Shown here: positions 1 to 8,964 of the stretch, in pieces
How positions within the stretch are numbered: the stretch's first letter is position 1
How the letters are laid out: each line of letters begins with the position of its first letter
Source of the DNA: Acidobacteriota bacterium
GTDB lineage: Bacteria; Acidobacteriota; Terriglobia; Terriglobales; Acidobacteriaceae
Direction of reading: 5' to 3'
DNA length: 64,000 nucleotides
Assembly: GCA_003225555.1 (NCBI GenBank)
Contig: QIAM01000046.1
Location: 1 to 64,000 of the forward strand
Translations under genes and position numbers: made by a program
The notes under the pieces: generated by a model
What the model saw: the letters and a program-made list of their open reading frames with translations, nothing else
Told to the model about the DNA's origin: nothing
Databases searched by the model: none

Positions 1-640
1 CAAAGAGGATCTTGTAAATCCAGTCGCCGCCCGGCGCCGGAGGAGGGCTAAGCTCGAAGATGCTGCCGAGGCCGTTGAGCACGCCCTGGCTCTCGCCGTA
101 CAGGTTTCCCTTTGAATCCAAAAGCAAAGGTGAGCTTTCGGCGATTGCCTCGTCAGGGGTGGGGAAATCGTGAAGGATTTTTTCCCTCCAGGGGCCACCC
201 TGCACTGCTGGCGGAGACAACTCAAAAACTGTCCCAGAACCCACCGTTGCGCTACCCAGTGTCGAGCCGTAGAGATTGCCAGCGGCGTCGAGGATCAGGG
301 GCCACTGAGGGAAGACTCCGTCAGCGGAGCTTTGTCCGAACCGGTAAAGGATGCTCTATGTTCAGTGTCCGCCGGTCCCGCTCGGGGGCGTCAATTCGAA
401 CACCGTGCCGCACCCCGCACCACACAGCGCGTTGCTGCCGCCGCCGAAATGCGTCGTGCCGTAGAGATTCCCCGCCTTGTCTGCAACCAGGCCGCTCATT
501 GGAGTGGCTCCGTCGCTATTGCCCTGGAAGTTGTGGAGTACGGTCTCGGTTTGGGCTAGCGCGGTGCCGGCTAACATCACGGTCACAACGGCAATCGCCA
601 GAGAGCGAGAAAGAGTTATGCAACGTTGCTTGACAGTCAT
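1..640 (-). pseudogene. Broken GloVer-type tandem-repeat secreted protein (left-truncated by window)
   Basis: The minus-strand frame begins with a signal peptide (hydrophobic run ending ALAQ) and then repeats of about 55 residues with the motifs LHNFQGNSDGA, AGNLYGTT and GTVFELTPPS, typical of the choice-of-anchor GloVer repeat family common in Acidobacteria. Translation stops at TGA (362-364) and again at TAG (356-358). The same frame then continues without any shift through further repeats (ILYRFGQSSADG, AGNLYGST, KGNLYGESQG) to the window edge. The expected text at the breaks is Trp and Glu (GGPWTES in sister repeats), so two point nonsense changes disrupted an otherwise intact gene. Function of the family is unknown; probably exported or surface-associated. 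Confidence 0.75.
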
Positions 641-833
641 GGAATCTGCTCCTACGAAAGTGAATACTGAAGACTGAGGTTACCTACGGCCGGAGAGACA
701 CAGGGTATCCGGACGAAAAATATTGTGCAGGCTGTTGGGCAGGGGCGACACATTTATCACCTTACCGTGGCAAACGAAAGTTCATCGTCCTCACCCGGTA
801 AGGATGCCCGGGCTCCTTCAACTACGCCTCGGC

Positions 834-839
834 TATAAT
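834..839 (+). promoter_or_regulatory. Candidate -10 box for ilvE
   Basis: A perfect TATAAT lies about 100 bases upstream of the chosen ilvE start. The matching -35 region is weak, so this rests mainly on the -10 hexamer and its position. Confidence 0.4.
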
Positions 840-935
840 GTCCTGTAACGCTGGTTGGGATGTTCGCGCTTCGAGTCCCCCGCCTTGAGGATCGATTTCC
901 GCCTCGTTGCCGATCACCCGAGCACAGGAGTTCGC

Positions 936-1880
936 ATGGCCATCGAGAAGACCGACAAGATCTGGCACAACGGCAAGCTCATCAACTGGGATGAAGCCAC
1001 CATTCACGTGATGTCGCACGTCATCCACTACGGCTCTTCGGTGTTTGAAGGCATCCGCTGCTACGCGCTGCCTTCGGGGCCGGCGATCTTTCGTGCCAAC
1101 GAACACATCCAGCGGCTGGTGGATTCGGCCAAGGTTTACCGCATCGAGGTTCCGTTTACTCGCGAGGAGATCGTCAAGGGTATGCTTGAAACTGTCGGGC
1201 ACAACGGGGCGTGGCCCTGCTACGTGCGGCCCATCATTCTTCGTGGATATGGTGAGGCGGGCGTGAATCCGTTCAACTCGCCGACTGAGGTCTACATCAT
1301 TAACTATCCGTGGGGAAAATATCTGGGTGGCGAAGTGGAAGGCTGCGACGTTTACGTCTCGTCGTGGACGCGGCTGGCGCCGAACACTTTGCCGGCGATG
1401 GCCAAGGCGGGCGCGAACTACATGAACTCGCAGCTCATCAAGATGGAGGCCATCGTCAACGGCTACGTGGAAGGCATCGCGCTCGATATCAACGGATTCG
1501 TCAGCGAAGGTTCGGGGGAGAACCTATTCCTGGTGCATCGCGACAAGCTGATTACAGCGCCGCTCGGCAATTCCGTTCTGCCGGGCATCACCCGCGACTC
1601 GGTGCTGCAGATCGCGCGCGACTTGAACGTTTCCATCGTCGAGCAGGTGATTCCGCGCGAGATGCTCTACCTTGCCGATGAGGCCTTCTTTACCGGGACT
1701 GCCGCGGAAGTTACGCCCATCCGCTCCGTCGACAAGATCAACGTGGGCAAGGGCGTTACGGGACCCATCACCAAGGCGATTCAGAAGGAGTTCTACGCCC
1801 TCGTGCGCGGCGAGAAGCCCGACCGCCACAATTGGTTCACGGCGGTCCCGGTACGCAGCAAGCAGCCGGTCAGCGTTTAG
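936..1880 (+). CDS. ilvE: Branched-chain amino acid aminotransferase (class IV)
   Basis: PLP enzyme that interconverts leucine, isoleucine and valine with their 2-oxo acids in the cytoplasm. The fold-type IV landmarks are present: HYGSSVFEGIR (31-41), the probable PLP lysine in MAKAGANY (about K157), SEGSGENLF (190-198) and the phosphate-binding LPGITR (215-220). Length (314 aa) is normal. The frame is open further upstream to 855, but the ATG at 936 is preceded by AGGAG at seven bases and gives the family-typical N-terminus MAIEKTDKIW. It stands alone, with no other ilv genes in the window. Confidence 0.95.
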   Translation: MAIEKTDKIWHNGKLINWDEATIHVMSHVIHYGSSVFEGIRCYALPSGPAIFRANEHIQRLVDSAKVYRIEVPFTREEIVKGMLETVGHNGAWPCYVRPIILRGYGEAGVNPFNSPTEVYIINYPWGKYLGGEVEGCDVYVSSWTRLAPNTLPAMAKAGANYMNSQLIKMEAIVNGYVEGIALDINGFVSEGSGENLFLVHRDKLITAPLGNSVLPGITRDSVLQIARDLNVSIVEQVIPREMLYLADEAFFTGTAAEVTPIRSVDKINVGKGVTGPITKAIQKEFYALVRGEKPDRHNWFTAVPVRSKQPVSV

Positions 1881-1902
1881 TTCGCACGCGATTTTTAAAC
1901 TG

Positions 1903-1921
1903 GGGGCGCTCTATGCGCCCC
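1903..1921 (+). repeat. Hairpin downstream of ilvE
   Basis: Perfect 7-bp arms GGGGCGC / GCGCCCC around a TCTAT loop, 22 bases after the ilvE stop. No T-run follows, so it may be a weak terminator or an mRNA-stabilising stem. Confidence 0.45.
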
Positions 1922-2058
1922 TATGGGATGGCTTTTCTGCAATCACTCCAGCGAACTTAAGACGTTGTCCAACCGCCAGATGGCAGCCATTACCTAGGTC
2001 ATCTTGGGGAAGGTGACGGTTCGCGTCATCATACGAAGAGCTTCGACGGAAACCCTTC

Positions 2059-3183
2059 ATGAATATTGATGACCTGCTGCGGATTGCGACGGAACGGCGA
2101 GCCTCGGACTTGCATTTGAAGGTGGGGAACTATCCTCACCTGCGCGTGGACGGCGAGCTGCAGCCCTTGACCGACCAGCCCCGCATTAGCGCGGAAGACA
2201 TGCTGACCATGGCGTTCAGCATGATGTCGGCCCGCCAGAAGCAAAAATTCAAAGAGACCACTGAAATCGATATGGCGTATGGCGTCGCCGGACTGGGACG
2301 CTTCCGTGTGAACATCTTTCAGCAGCGCGGCAATGTGGGACTCGTCCTCCGCGTCATTCCCACCAAAATTCGCGCGCTGGACGAACTTTTCCTGCCCAAG
2401 GTGGTCGAGCAGATTTGCGATATGCCTCGTGGGCTGGTGCTGGTGACGGGCGTGACTGGTTCCGGTAAGTCGACAACGCTTGCGGCCATGGTGGATCGGG
2501 TGAATTCGTCGCGTGCGGAACACATTGTTACGATCGAGGATCCTATCGAATTTCTGCATCGGGACAAGAAAGGCTACGTCAACCAGCGCGAAGTCCAGGT
2601 GGATACACCTTCGTTCGGCGCGGCGCTGCGGGCCTCGCTCCGTCAGGATCCGGACGTGATTCTGGTGGGCGAAATGCGAGACCTGGAAACGATTTCGACC
2701 GCGCTGCACGCCGCCGAAACCGGCCACATGGTGTTCTCTACGTTGCACACGCTGGACGCGGTGGAAACCGTCAACCGAATCATCTCCATCTTCCCGCCTC
2801 CAGAGCAAAAGCAGATTCGTATGCAACTGGCGGCTGTGCTGCGGGCCATCGTCAGTCAACGCCTGGTTCGGCGCTGCGATGCCGAAGGTCGCGTGCCGGC
2901 AGTCGAGATCATGATCAATACGGCCTTCATCCGCGAATGCGTTCTGGTGCCGGAAAAAACTCGGTCTATTCGGGACGCCATTGCGGCGGGCACGTCGCAG
3001 TACGGCATGCAGACTTTTGACCAGTCCTTGTGGGATCTGTTCCAGGCTGGCTTAGTGAACTACGAAACGGCGCTGGAGAATGCTTCTAACGCCGACGACT
3101 TCAAGCTGCGTATGCAGGGCATTGCTTCGACCGCCGACATTTCGCGGCAGTCGATGCAGGCTGCGGGATTTGGAAGTAAGTAG
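2059..3183 (+). CDS. pilT: PilT-family type IV pilus retraction ATPase
   Basis: Hexameric ATPase expected to power pilus retraction at the inner membrane. Visible motifs in order: Walker A GVTGSGKS (131-138), Asp box TIEDPIE (158-164), Walker B region DPDVILVGEMRD (about 197-208) and His box TGHMVFSTLHT (221-231). At 374 aa it matches PilT. The C-terminus lacks extra domains. Other pilus genes are not adjacent, so it could be PilT or the PilU paralogue; the GEMRD motif favours PilT. It is followed by a strong terminator. Confidence 0.93.
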   Translation: MNIDDLLRIATERRASDLHLKVGNYPHLRVDGELQPLTDQPRISAEDMLTMAFSMMSARQKQKFKETTEIDMAYGVAGLGRFRVNIFQQRGNVGLVLRVIPTKIRALDELFLPKVVEQICDMPRGLVLVTGVTGSGKSTTLAAMVDRVNSSRAEHIVTIEDPIEFLHRDKKGYVNQREVQVDTPSFGAALRASLRQDPDVILVGEMRDLETISTALHAAETGHMVFSTLHTLDAVETVNRIISIFPPPEQKQIRMQLAAVLRAIVSQRLVRRCDAEGRVPAVEIMINTAFIRECVLVPEKTRSIRDAIAAGTSQYGMQTFDQSLWDLFQAGLVNYETALENASNADDFKLRMQGIASTADISRQSMQAAGFGSK

Positions 3184-3235
3184 TCGGGCTTCGGGGATTT
3201 GAGATTCGTCTTCTGTACTGAGTTGCCTCTTTGAT

Positions 3236-3264
3236 GGGCGCGCATTGAGCGCGCCCCTTTTTTT
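3236..3264 (+). terminator. Rho-independent terminator of pilT
   Basis: Perfect 8-bp arms GGGCGCGC / GCGCGCCC with an ATTGA loop, followed by C and seven Ts, starting about 50 bases after the pilT stop. Confidence 0.9.
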
Positions 3265-3299
3265 CCGGCACGACCCCGGACCAGTTCCTGCCGCAGAGC

Positions 3300-3698
3300 T
3301 CAGTGTTGTGGTGCGTTTCCGAACTGCGCGAAGGTGATGAAGTGTCCGGCGGGGTCCTTGATGCCGATCTCCCTGGCTCCGTAGAACGTTGTGCGTACGG
3401 GCATGACGACTTCTGCGCCGTTGATGGCGGCCATGGTTTCGTCCAAGTTGTCGACTTCGACATAGAGGAACGTGGGGCCCTTGCGGACCAGTTTGGAGAT
3501 CGCGCCGACGTCTTTGTCAGCGCTGGCGTAGCTTTGGTACATCAGTTCGACATTGCTCTTTTGCAGCATGGCGAAGGCCAGCTTGTTGCCGTCGGGCACT
3601 TCGGTGGTCTTCTGGAAACCGAGCTGTTCCACCCAGAACTTCACGCAAGGTTCTACGTCTTCCACGAAAAGCACTGGAGTAAGTTTCTTCACGCTCAT
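3300..3698 (-). CDS. VOC-family protein (glyoxalase/bleomycin-resistance fold)
   Basis: A 132-aa single VOC domain: an N-terminal beta strand (KKLTPVLFVEDV), CVKFWVEQLGF helix, ELMYQ strand and C-terminal IGIKDPAGHFITFAQ, the usual beta-alpha-beta-beta-beta plan. Such proteins bind a metal or small hydrophobic ligands; the substrate cannot be predicted. It is divergent from the Cdd1-like/PadR pair and shares its upstream region, so co-regulation is possible. Confidence 0.8.
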   Translation of the reverse strand: MSVKKLTPVLFVEDVEPCVKFWVEQLGFQKTTEVPDGNKLAFAMLQKSNVELMYQSYASADKDVGAISKLVRKGPTFLYVEVDNLDETMAAINGAEVVMPVRTTFYGAREIGIKDPAGHFITFAQFGNAPQH

Positions 3699-3797
3699 GG
3701 CTGTGTCTTCTCCTCGGCCTTCGGCTGCCCCAGAGGCAGGTTGTGAGTAGTGAAAGGGGGCTGCGATTCTCTAATTTTTGTCCTTGTCAAGCCGTAG

Positions 3798-3814
3798 TAG
3801 TCTTAATTAGACTA
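3798..3814. promoter_or_regulatory. Candidate operator palindrome between VOC gene and Cdd1/PadR operon
   Basis: Interrupted palindrome TAGTCT-TAATT-AGACTA in an AT-rich 144-base divergent intergenic region. Since the rightward operon encodes a PadR-type regulator, this is a candidate autoregulatory site. The link is inference. Confidence 0.4.
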
Positions 3815-3841
3815 GCGAGATCATACTGTAGTCCAATATCC

Positions 3842-4144
3842 ATGTCAAGGCGGACCTTTATGTCAACCGCAGCACGCCGACTGCAGGGCCTGATTTCGAT
3901 GGGGCCGGCCATCGCCCACGACTTGGAATTGCTTGGGGTGCGCAGTGTGGCGCAACTGGCTCGCAGAAATCCCGAACGGCTCTATGAGGGGCTGTGCCGC
4001 GTGACCGGACAGCCGCAGGACGTCTGTTGTCTCGACGTTTTCCGCGCCGCCGTGGCGCAGGCACGGAATCCACTCCTGCCGATCGAGCAATGCCAGTGGT
4101 GGTACTGGAGCCGGCAGCGGAAAGCGGACGATGCCCGCGGTTAG
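3842..4144 (+). CDS. Helix-hairpin-helix protein, Cdd1 family
   Basis: About 100 aa with an HhH-like region (LQGLISMGPAIAHDLELLGVRS, given in part: SMGPAIAHDL) and the tail QWWYWSRQRK characteristic of the Cdd1 (pathogenicity locus / mitomycin-resistance-associated) family. The frame is open back to 3743; ATG 3842 (MSRRTF) or 3860 (MSTAARR) are the likely starts because the conserved part begins just after them. It overlaps the next gene by 14 bases, so the two are translated together. Family function is not established; a DNA-binding role is suggested by the HhH fold. Confidence 0.7.
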   Translation: MSRRTFMSTAARRLQGLISMGPAIAHDLELLGVRSVAQLARRNPERLYEGLCRVTGQPQDVCCLDVFRAAVAQARNPLLPIEQCQWWYWSRQRKADDARG

Positions 4145-4733
4145 GAAGCGCGAGCTGACGACGCCGGACCTGGTCCTGCTGAGCCTGTTGGCGGAACGGC
4201 CCATGCACGGCTACCAGGCAAACCTGGAACTGGAGCGGCGGGAGGTCCGGGACTGGGCGGGGATCTCGCGGCCGCAAGTCTATTACTCGTTGGAGAAACT
4301 CGCGCGTCGTGGCTTGGTTCGAACGAACAAGAGTGACGAGCCGGCGGCCGGTCCCGAGCGTACTGTCTTTGCGACCACGGCAAGAGGACGGGCGGCACTC
4401 GCGGATGCACTGGAGCGAGCGGATTGGACCATGCAGCGGGAGCGGCCTCCGTTTCTGACCTGGGTCGCGCTGTCGTGGCAGGCTCGGCCTGGAGTCTTCG
4501 AACAGCAGCTGCGCCGCCGGCAAGCATTCCTGGAAAGAGAACTGACGCGGGAAGCGGAGGTGCTGCGATCCATTCGGGACGAGGTCGGCCATCGCTTCCA
4601 CGAGGCGGTCTGGATGGTGAGCCTGGTGATCGAGCAATTTCGCACCGAGTTGCGGTGGCTGCGGAAGCTTTCGGTAGAAGTGCACCGGCGGGCTCCCGCG
4701 CGGCATGCTGAGTACGCGGGGGGATCGGGATGA
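4131..4733 (+). CDS. PadR-family transcriptional regulator
   Basis: 200 aa. Winged-helix N-terminal domain with the PadR landmarks LLSLLAERPMHGYQ (about 16-29), RPQVYYSLEKLARRGLV (about 46-62) and ATTARGRAAL, followed by an alpha-helical C-terminal dimerisation domain (about 100-180). PadR proteins usually repress a neighbouring operon until a ligand binds. It overlaps the Cdd1-like gene, and a palindrome lies upstream of the pair. Confidence 0.9.
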   Translation: MPAVRKRELTTPDLVLLSLLAERPMHGYQANLELERREVRDWAGISRPQVYYSLEKLARRGLVRTNKSDEPAAGPERTVFATTARGRAALADALERADWTMQRERPPFLTWVALSWQARPGVFEQQLRRRQAFLERELTREAEVLRSIRDEVGHRFHEAVWMVSLVIEQFRTELRWLRKLSVEVHRRAPARHAEYAGGSG

Positions 4734-4848
4734 TTTCTTCGCTTGGGAAGAAAAGAAAAACTTGAGTCGCAGAGGGCGCGGAGAAGTGCCGGACCTCTTT
4801 CGACTGAACCATTCGCATCTTGTGTGCGGTTGCGCTATCGTCACTTGT

Positions 4849-5388
4849 ATGGCGTTCTCGCGCCCCAAGAAGAAGAGCTATTCCGAGGTGGAGCTGTACG
4901 AGTACGCTGTCGGCGCCTTGGGCCGGCGCATGCGGACGGTGGCCGAACTGAAGCGGCTGATGCGGGCACGCGTCGAAGAGGCGGAGAGCGAGTACGGGCA
5001 AACGCTGATCGAACTTGTGATCCGGCGACTCAAAGATCAGGGATATCTCAACGATTCGCAATATGCGGCGGCTTATTCATCGTTGCGACGCGACAATCAG
5101 AAGCTCGGCGGCATGCGGGTTGTCACGGAATTGAAAACCCGCGGCGTGCACGGCGACGTGATCGAGAAGGCTGTAGAAGCCGCCTACGAAGGCGTAAACG
5201 AAGAGAAGCAGGCTCGCGAGTATCTGCGGAAAAAGCGGTTGGAGAAGCCGAAGGATCAGAGGCATGTGGCTCGCATCTTTCGGCAGCTGACCCGCGCCGG
5301 TTTTCGCACCAAAACGATCATGGCAATCTTGAAGAAGTGGGATGTAGACGACGAGACCTTGAGCGCGCTGGAAAGCGAGTCTGCATGA
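4849..5388 (+). CDS. recX: RecX regulatory protein
   Basis: 179 aa of three-helix repeats typical of RecX, the modulator of RecA filaments: VELYEYAVGALGRRMRT, VIRRLKDQGYLNDSQYAAAY, VTELKTRGV and IFRQLTRAGF. The open frame starts at 4705, but homology begins at ATG 4849 (MAFSRPKKK). recA is not in the window. The upstream leader holds a partial copy of the cagaggg repeat at about 4767-4783. Confidence 0.9.
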   Translation: MAFSRPKKKSYSEVELYEYAVGALGRRMRTVAELKRLMRARVEEAESEYGQTLIELVIRRLKDQGYLNDSQYAAAYSSLRRDNQKLGGMRVVTELKTRGVHGDVIEKAVEAAYEGVNEEKQAREYLRKKRLEKPKDQRHVARIFRQLTRAGFRTKTIMAILKKWDVDDETLSALESESA

Positions 5389-5484
5389 GTTCGAACTGCA
5401 AGTGAAAGGTAAGTGCCATTTGCCTTCGGGCCTCGCGTGCGCCATACTCGACACCGATTCCGGCCACCATTCAAGGAGGGCAAT

Positions 5485-5904
5485 ATGAAGGTGAAGCTGG
5501 TGGCAGTGTTTGTGGCAACGGTGCTCTGTGCCGCATCATTTGTGTGCGCACAGGATGCCGACAGCACGAGCAAAGAGAAGACGACCCATACCAACCCAGT
5601 AAAGAAGGCGGCCAAGACGACGGCCAAGGACACGGAAAAAGCCGCCGACAAAACGGCCTCGGCAACCGAGAAGGCCGCAAAGAAAACCGGCCCCGTCACC
5701 AAGAGCGCCGCCAAGACGACAGCCAAAGACACCGAGAAGGGTGCCAAGGCCACGGCGAAGGGCACCGAGAAAGCTGCCGACAAAACCGCGACAGCGACCG
5801 AGAAGGCAGCGAATAAGACCGGCAGCGGCGTAAAGAAAGGCGTGAAGGGCGTCGGCCACGGGGTCAAGAAAGGTACAGAGAAAACCGTAGACGCAGTGAA
5901 GTAG
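5485..5904 (+). CDS. Secreted Lys/Ala/Thr-rich repeat protein
   Basis: 139 aa. A signal peptide (MKVKLVAVFVATVLCAASF, cleavage near VCAQ) precedes a region made almost only of K, A, T, E, D and G. An imperfect 22-26-residue unit (KTTAKDTEKAADKTA / ATEKAAKKTG) is repeated about three times, ending in a Gly/Lys/Val-rich tail. The start is set by AAGGAGGG at 5473-5480, five bases before ATG. The composition resembles histone H1-like and LEA-type proteins, but the signal peptide argues for an envelope location. Function unknown. Confidence 0.75.
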   Translation: MKVKLVAVFVATVLCAASFVCAQDADSTSKEKTTHTNPVKKAAKTTAKDTEKAADKTASATEKAAKKTGPVTKSAAKTTAKDTEKGAKATAKGTEKAADKTATATEKAANKTGSGVKKGVKGVGHGVKKGTEKTVDAVK

Positions 5905-5924
5905 CGGCGGGCAGCAGGTCGATT

Positions 5925-5999
5925 AACCACAGAGGGCACCGCGAGCACGGAGGAGCGCAGGCAGTCGATTGCTCCGTGCTCGCGGTGTCCACTGTGGTT
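5925..5999. repeat. Large inverted repeat of the CCACAGAGG...CACGGAG type
   Basis: Arms 5925-5952 and 5972-5999 (28 bases each) match at 26 positions when inverted; loop of 19 bases. The right end runs into GGTTTTGATTTTT, so it can also act as a terminator for the upstream gene. A related partial copy lies in the recX leader. Confidence 0.85.
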
Positions 6000-6039
6000 T
6001 TGATTTTTGGCGATGCTAGAATTAAAGTTTGCCTGCAAC

Positions 6040-8940
6040 ATGCTGACCGGTTCTGAAATTCGGCGCAAATTTTTGGACTTCTTTGTGCAAGAAGGACACA
6101 GGGAAGTGCATTCGTCGTCGCTCGTTCCGCAGAACGATCCTACGCTGCTGTTCACCAACGCGGGGATGAACCAGTTCAAAGACGTCTTCCTTGGCCTGGA
6201 AAAGCGCGACTATACGCGCGCCACCACCTCGCAGAAGTGCGTGCGGGCCGGTGGCAAGCACAACGATCTGGAGAACGTCGGCTTCACCAACCGGCATCAC
6301 ACGTTCTTTGAGATGCTGGGGAATTTTTCTTTTGGTGATTACTTCAAGAAGGATGCGATTGCGTACGCGTGGGAATTGATTACGTCGCCGCAGTGGTTCG
6401 GGATTTCGAAGGACAAGCTCTACGTGACGATTTTCAAAGGAGAAGCCGGCATCGAGCGGGATGCCGAGGCGTATGAGTTGTGGCTGGGACAAGGTGTGCC
6501 GAAGGATCGCATCTACGAGATGGGATTGAAAGACAACTTCTGGCAGATGGGCGATACCGGCCCTTGCGGGCCGTGCAGCGAGATTCATTACGACATGGGT
6601 CCGGCGGCTTCCGATCAGGGATACACGGATTGCGAGTTTGGATGTGACTGCGGACGGTATGTCGAGATCTGGAATCTGGTGTTCATGCAGTTTGACCGCG
6701 ATGCCAGCGGGAAGTTGAATCCGCTGCCCAAACCCTCGATTGATACTGGGATGGGGCTGGAGCGGGTGACTTCTGTCTTACAGCGCGTAATTTCGAATTA
6801 CGAAACAGATCTGTTCACACCGCTGATCAAGCGCGCCGCTGAATTGACTTTGGGTACGGGGACCAGAACTGCCGAGCTTGGCTCCGCCGGACAGCCGAGG
6901 GCGGCTCTCCCCACCCGAGCAGAAACTGTGGCGGCTTCTGGGCCGGGCCCAGGTCATGTGGCGACAGCCGCCTCGGCTGTCGGTGCGGAGCGAAGCTCCG
7001 CTGGACTTTCCAGCCACAAGTCCGCAGCTTCCCTGCGGGTCATCGCCGACCACTCGCGAGCAGCAACGTTCCTGATCTCCGACGGAGTTCTGCCCTCGAA
7101 CGAAGGCCGCGGCTATGTGCTGCGCAAGATCATCCGCAGGGCCATTACACATGGACGGTTGCTCGGACAGACAGAGCCGTTCCTGCACGACATGGTCTTC
7201 GCAGTCCGTGACCTGATGCAGGATGCGTACCCGGAGCTCAATGAAACCGCAGACCGCGTGTCGAAGACCGTGCTGATCGAGGAAACGCGCTTCGCACACA
7301 CGCTGGACATTGGACTCGAAAAGCTTGAGGAGTTGCTCCAACGATCATCCGGGATGCTGCCGGGCGAAGCAGCCTTCAAACTCTACGACACATTCGGGAT
7401 GCCGCTGGATTTCATGCAGGATGCGGCGCGTGATCAGGGTATTGCGTTCGACCAGGCTGGGTTTGACCGGTCGATGCAGGAGCAGAAGTCACGCGCTCGT
7501 GCTTCATGGAAGGGTGCGGCGCAGCAGACTGCCAATCCCGCTTATCAGCAGCTTCCGAAATCCGCCTTCGAAGGTTACCGCCAGACTCGCTCGGAACACT
7601 GCGAAGTGCTTGCGATCATCCGCAACGGCCAGGGAACCGAGGAGCTTAAGCCCGGCGAAGAGGGCGAGGTCATTCTCGACCACACCCCTTTCTATGCTGA
7701 ATCCGGCGGGCAAGTCGGTGACCGCGGATGGCTCTACTCCGACGATCACAACACGATCGTTGCCGAAGTTAAGGGATGCTACTACCCGATTCAAGGTGTG
7801 CGCGCGCATCAGGTTTTAGCAAAATCCCCACCCTACGAAAACCGCGTAGGGTGGGGTACCCTCAAGGTCGGGGACAAGGTTGATGCGGTGGTCGACACCG
7901 ACATTCGTCAGTCCACCATGCGCAATCATACGGCGACGCATTTGCTTCACGCCGGACTGCGCGAGGTGCTGGGTAAGCATGTGAAGCAGGCGGGGTCGCT
8001 GGTGGCGCCGAATCATCTGCGCTTTGACTTTTCGCATTTCACTGCGGTCGAAGATGAAGAGTTGCAGGACATCGAGGACATCATCAATAAGGAAGTGCTG
8101 CGCAATCAGAAGGTCGAGACTATTGCGGACGTGCCGATCGACGTGGCGATCAACGAGTATCACGCCATGGCGCTGTTTGGCGAAAAGTATGGCGACAAGG
8201 TTCGGGTGATCAAGATCGGCGACTTCTCCACTGAACTCTGCGGGGGCACGCACACCGGGGCGACCGGGGAGATTGGGCTGATCAAGATTCTGAAGGAAGG
8301 CAGCGTGGCTTCGGGTGTGCGGCGCGTGGAGGCGGTTACGGGGGAAGGATCGCTCGCGCACTTCCGGAAGGATCATGAGTTGGAAGGAGTGGTGTTGAGC
8401 TTCGTTTCACCCACCTTTGCGCAAAAAACGCGCAAGGATGGGGCACCCTCTTCCGAGGAGGGTTCGGCATCTCTAGCTGAGGCTTTGAGGATCGAACTCG
8501 ATAAGAAAGATGCGGAGATCAAGCGGCTGGCGCGCGAACTCGATCAGGCGCGGATGAAGTCGGCATCGGCGTCCATCGGCACGGCGAACATCGGCGACAA
8601 GATCAAAGATGTGCGCGGCGTGAAAGTGCTGGCGCATCGGGTAGACAATCTGGAGCGTCCGCAGATGCGCACGCTGGTCGATCAGCTTCGCGACAAGCTG
8701 GGCTCGGGTGTCGTCGTGCTGGGTTCGGCTTCGAATGGCAACGTTTCGCTCATCGTGGGCGTCACCAAGGATCTGACTTCGCGGGTGCAGGCCGGGAAGG
8801 TGATTGGTCCGGTTGCACAAAAGGTCGGCGGCAAGGGAGGCGGGCGTCCGGACCTGGCGGAAGCCGGAGGGAAAGATGCGGCGGCTCTGGACTCCGCGCT
8901 GGCTGAGGCTTACGGGGTGGTGGAAGCGCTGCTCGGATAG
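6040..8940 (+). CDS. alaS: Alanyl-tRNA synthetase with three in-frame repeat-derived insertions
   Basis: Charges tRNA-Ala in the cytoplasm. Family landmarks: [15 protein letters not shown] start (TTG at 6007 is possible but less typical), [10 protein letters not shown], the editing-site [10 protein letters not shown] (HxxxH), [13 protein letters not shown], and the C-terminal [12 protein letters not shown]. At 966 aa it is about 90 residues longer than usual. The excess maps to three segments: residues 272-330 (6853-7029), where [11 protein letters not shown] resumes; about 596-606 (7826-7856, a perfect 12-bp hairpin); and about 790-811 (8409-8470). All three are palindromic repeat DNA. The flanking catalytic and editing motifs look intact, so the enzyme is probably functional. 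Confidence 0.95.
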   Translation: MLTGSEIRRKFLDFFVQEGHREVHSSSLVPQNDPTLLFTNAGMNQFKDVFLGLEKRDYTRATTSQKCVRAGGKHNDLENVGFTNRHHTFFEMLGNFSFGDYFKKDAIAYAWELITSPQWFGISKDKLYVTIFKGEAGIERDAEAYELWLGQGVPKDRIYEMGLKDNFWQMGDTGPCGPCSEIHYDMGPAASDQGYTDCEFGCDCGRYVEIWNLVFMQFDRDASGKLNPLPKPSIDTGMGLERVTSVLQRVISNYETDLFTPLIKRAAELTLGTGTRTAELGSAGQPRAALPTRAETVAASGPGPGHVATAASAVGAERSSAGLSSHKSAASLRVIADHSRAATFLISDGVLPSNEGRGYVLRKIIRRAITHGRLLGQTEPFLHDMVFAVRDLMQDAYPELNETADRVSKTVLIEETRFAHTLDIGLEKLEELLQRSSGMLPGEAAFKLYDTFGMPLDFMQDAARDQGIAFDQAGFDRSMQEQKSRARASWKGAAQQTANPAYQQLPKSAFEGYRQTRSEHCEVLAIIRNGQGTEELKPGEEGEVILDHTPFYAESGGQVGDRGWLYSDDHNTIVAEVKGCYYPIQGVRAHQVLAKSPPYENRVGWGTLKVGDKVDAVVDTDIRQSTMRNHTATHLLHAGLREVLGKHVKQAGSLVAPNHLRFDFSHFTAVEDEELQDIEDIINKEVLRNQKVETIADVPIDVAINEYHAMALFGEKYGDKVRVIKIGDFSTELCGGTHTGATGEIGLIKILKEGSVASGVRRVEAVTGEGSLAHFRKDHELEGVVLSFVSPTFAQKTRKDGAPSSEEGSASLAEALRIELDKKDAEIKRLARELDQARMKSASASIGTANIGDKIKDVRGVKVLAHRVDNLERPQMRTLVDQLRDKLGSGVVVLGSASNGNVSLIVGVTKDLTSRVQAGKVIGPVAQKVGGKGGGRPDLAEAGGKDAAALDSALAEAYGVVEALLG
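6853..7029 (+). repeat. In-frame repeat insertion 1 in alaS
   Basis: 177 bases replacing a short family loop before [11 protein letters not shown]. It holds CGAGCTTGGCTC + GGACAGCCGAGGGCGGCT and, facing it, CGACAGCCGCCTCGGCTGTC + GGAGCGAAGCTCC. The first part matches the intergenic copy at 23229-23272 nearly base for base; the second, inverted, matches 29150-29175. Confidence 0.8.
7826..7856 (+). repeat. In-frame repeat insertion 2 in alaS (perfect hairpin)
   Basis: CCCCACCCTACG and its exact reverse complement CGTAGGGTGGGG flank a 7-base loop. The encoded [11 protein letters not shown] interrupts the usual VL[10 protein letters not shown] segment. Confidence 0.8.
8409..8448 (+). repeat. In-frame repeat insertion 3 in alaS
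   Basis: TTTGCGC-A6C-GCGCAAG stem with extended imperfect pairing (CCACC ... GGATGGGG), encoding [13 protein letters not shown] in the C-terminal region before the coiled segment. Confidence 0.65.
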
Positions 8941-8964
8941 GTGCCGGAACGTGCGCTAATCTCT

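Noticed and set aside
356-364. UGA in the left-edge gene read as selenocysteine, given selC in the window
   Set aside because: A second stop (TAG) follows two codons later, and sister repeats have Trp and Glu at these places, so simple nonsense changes explain it.
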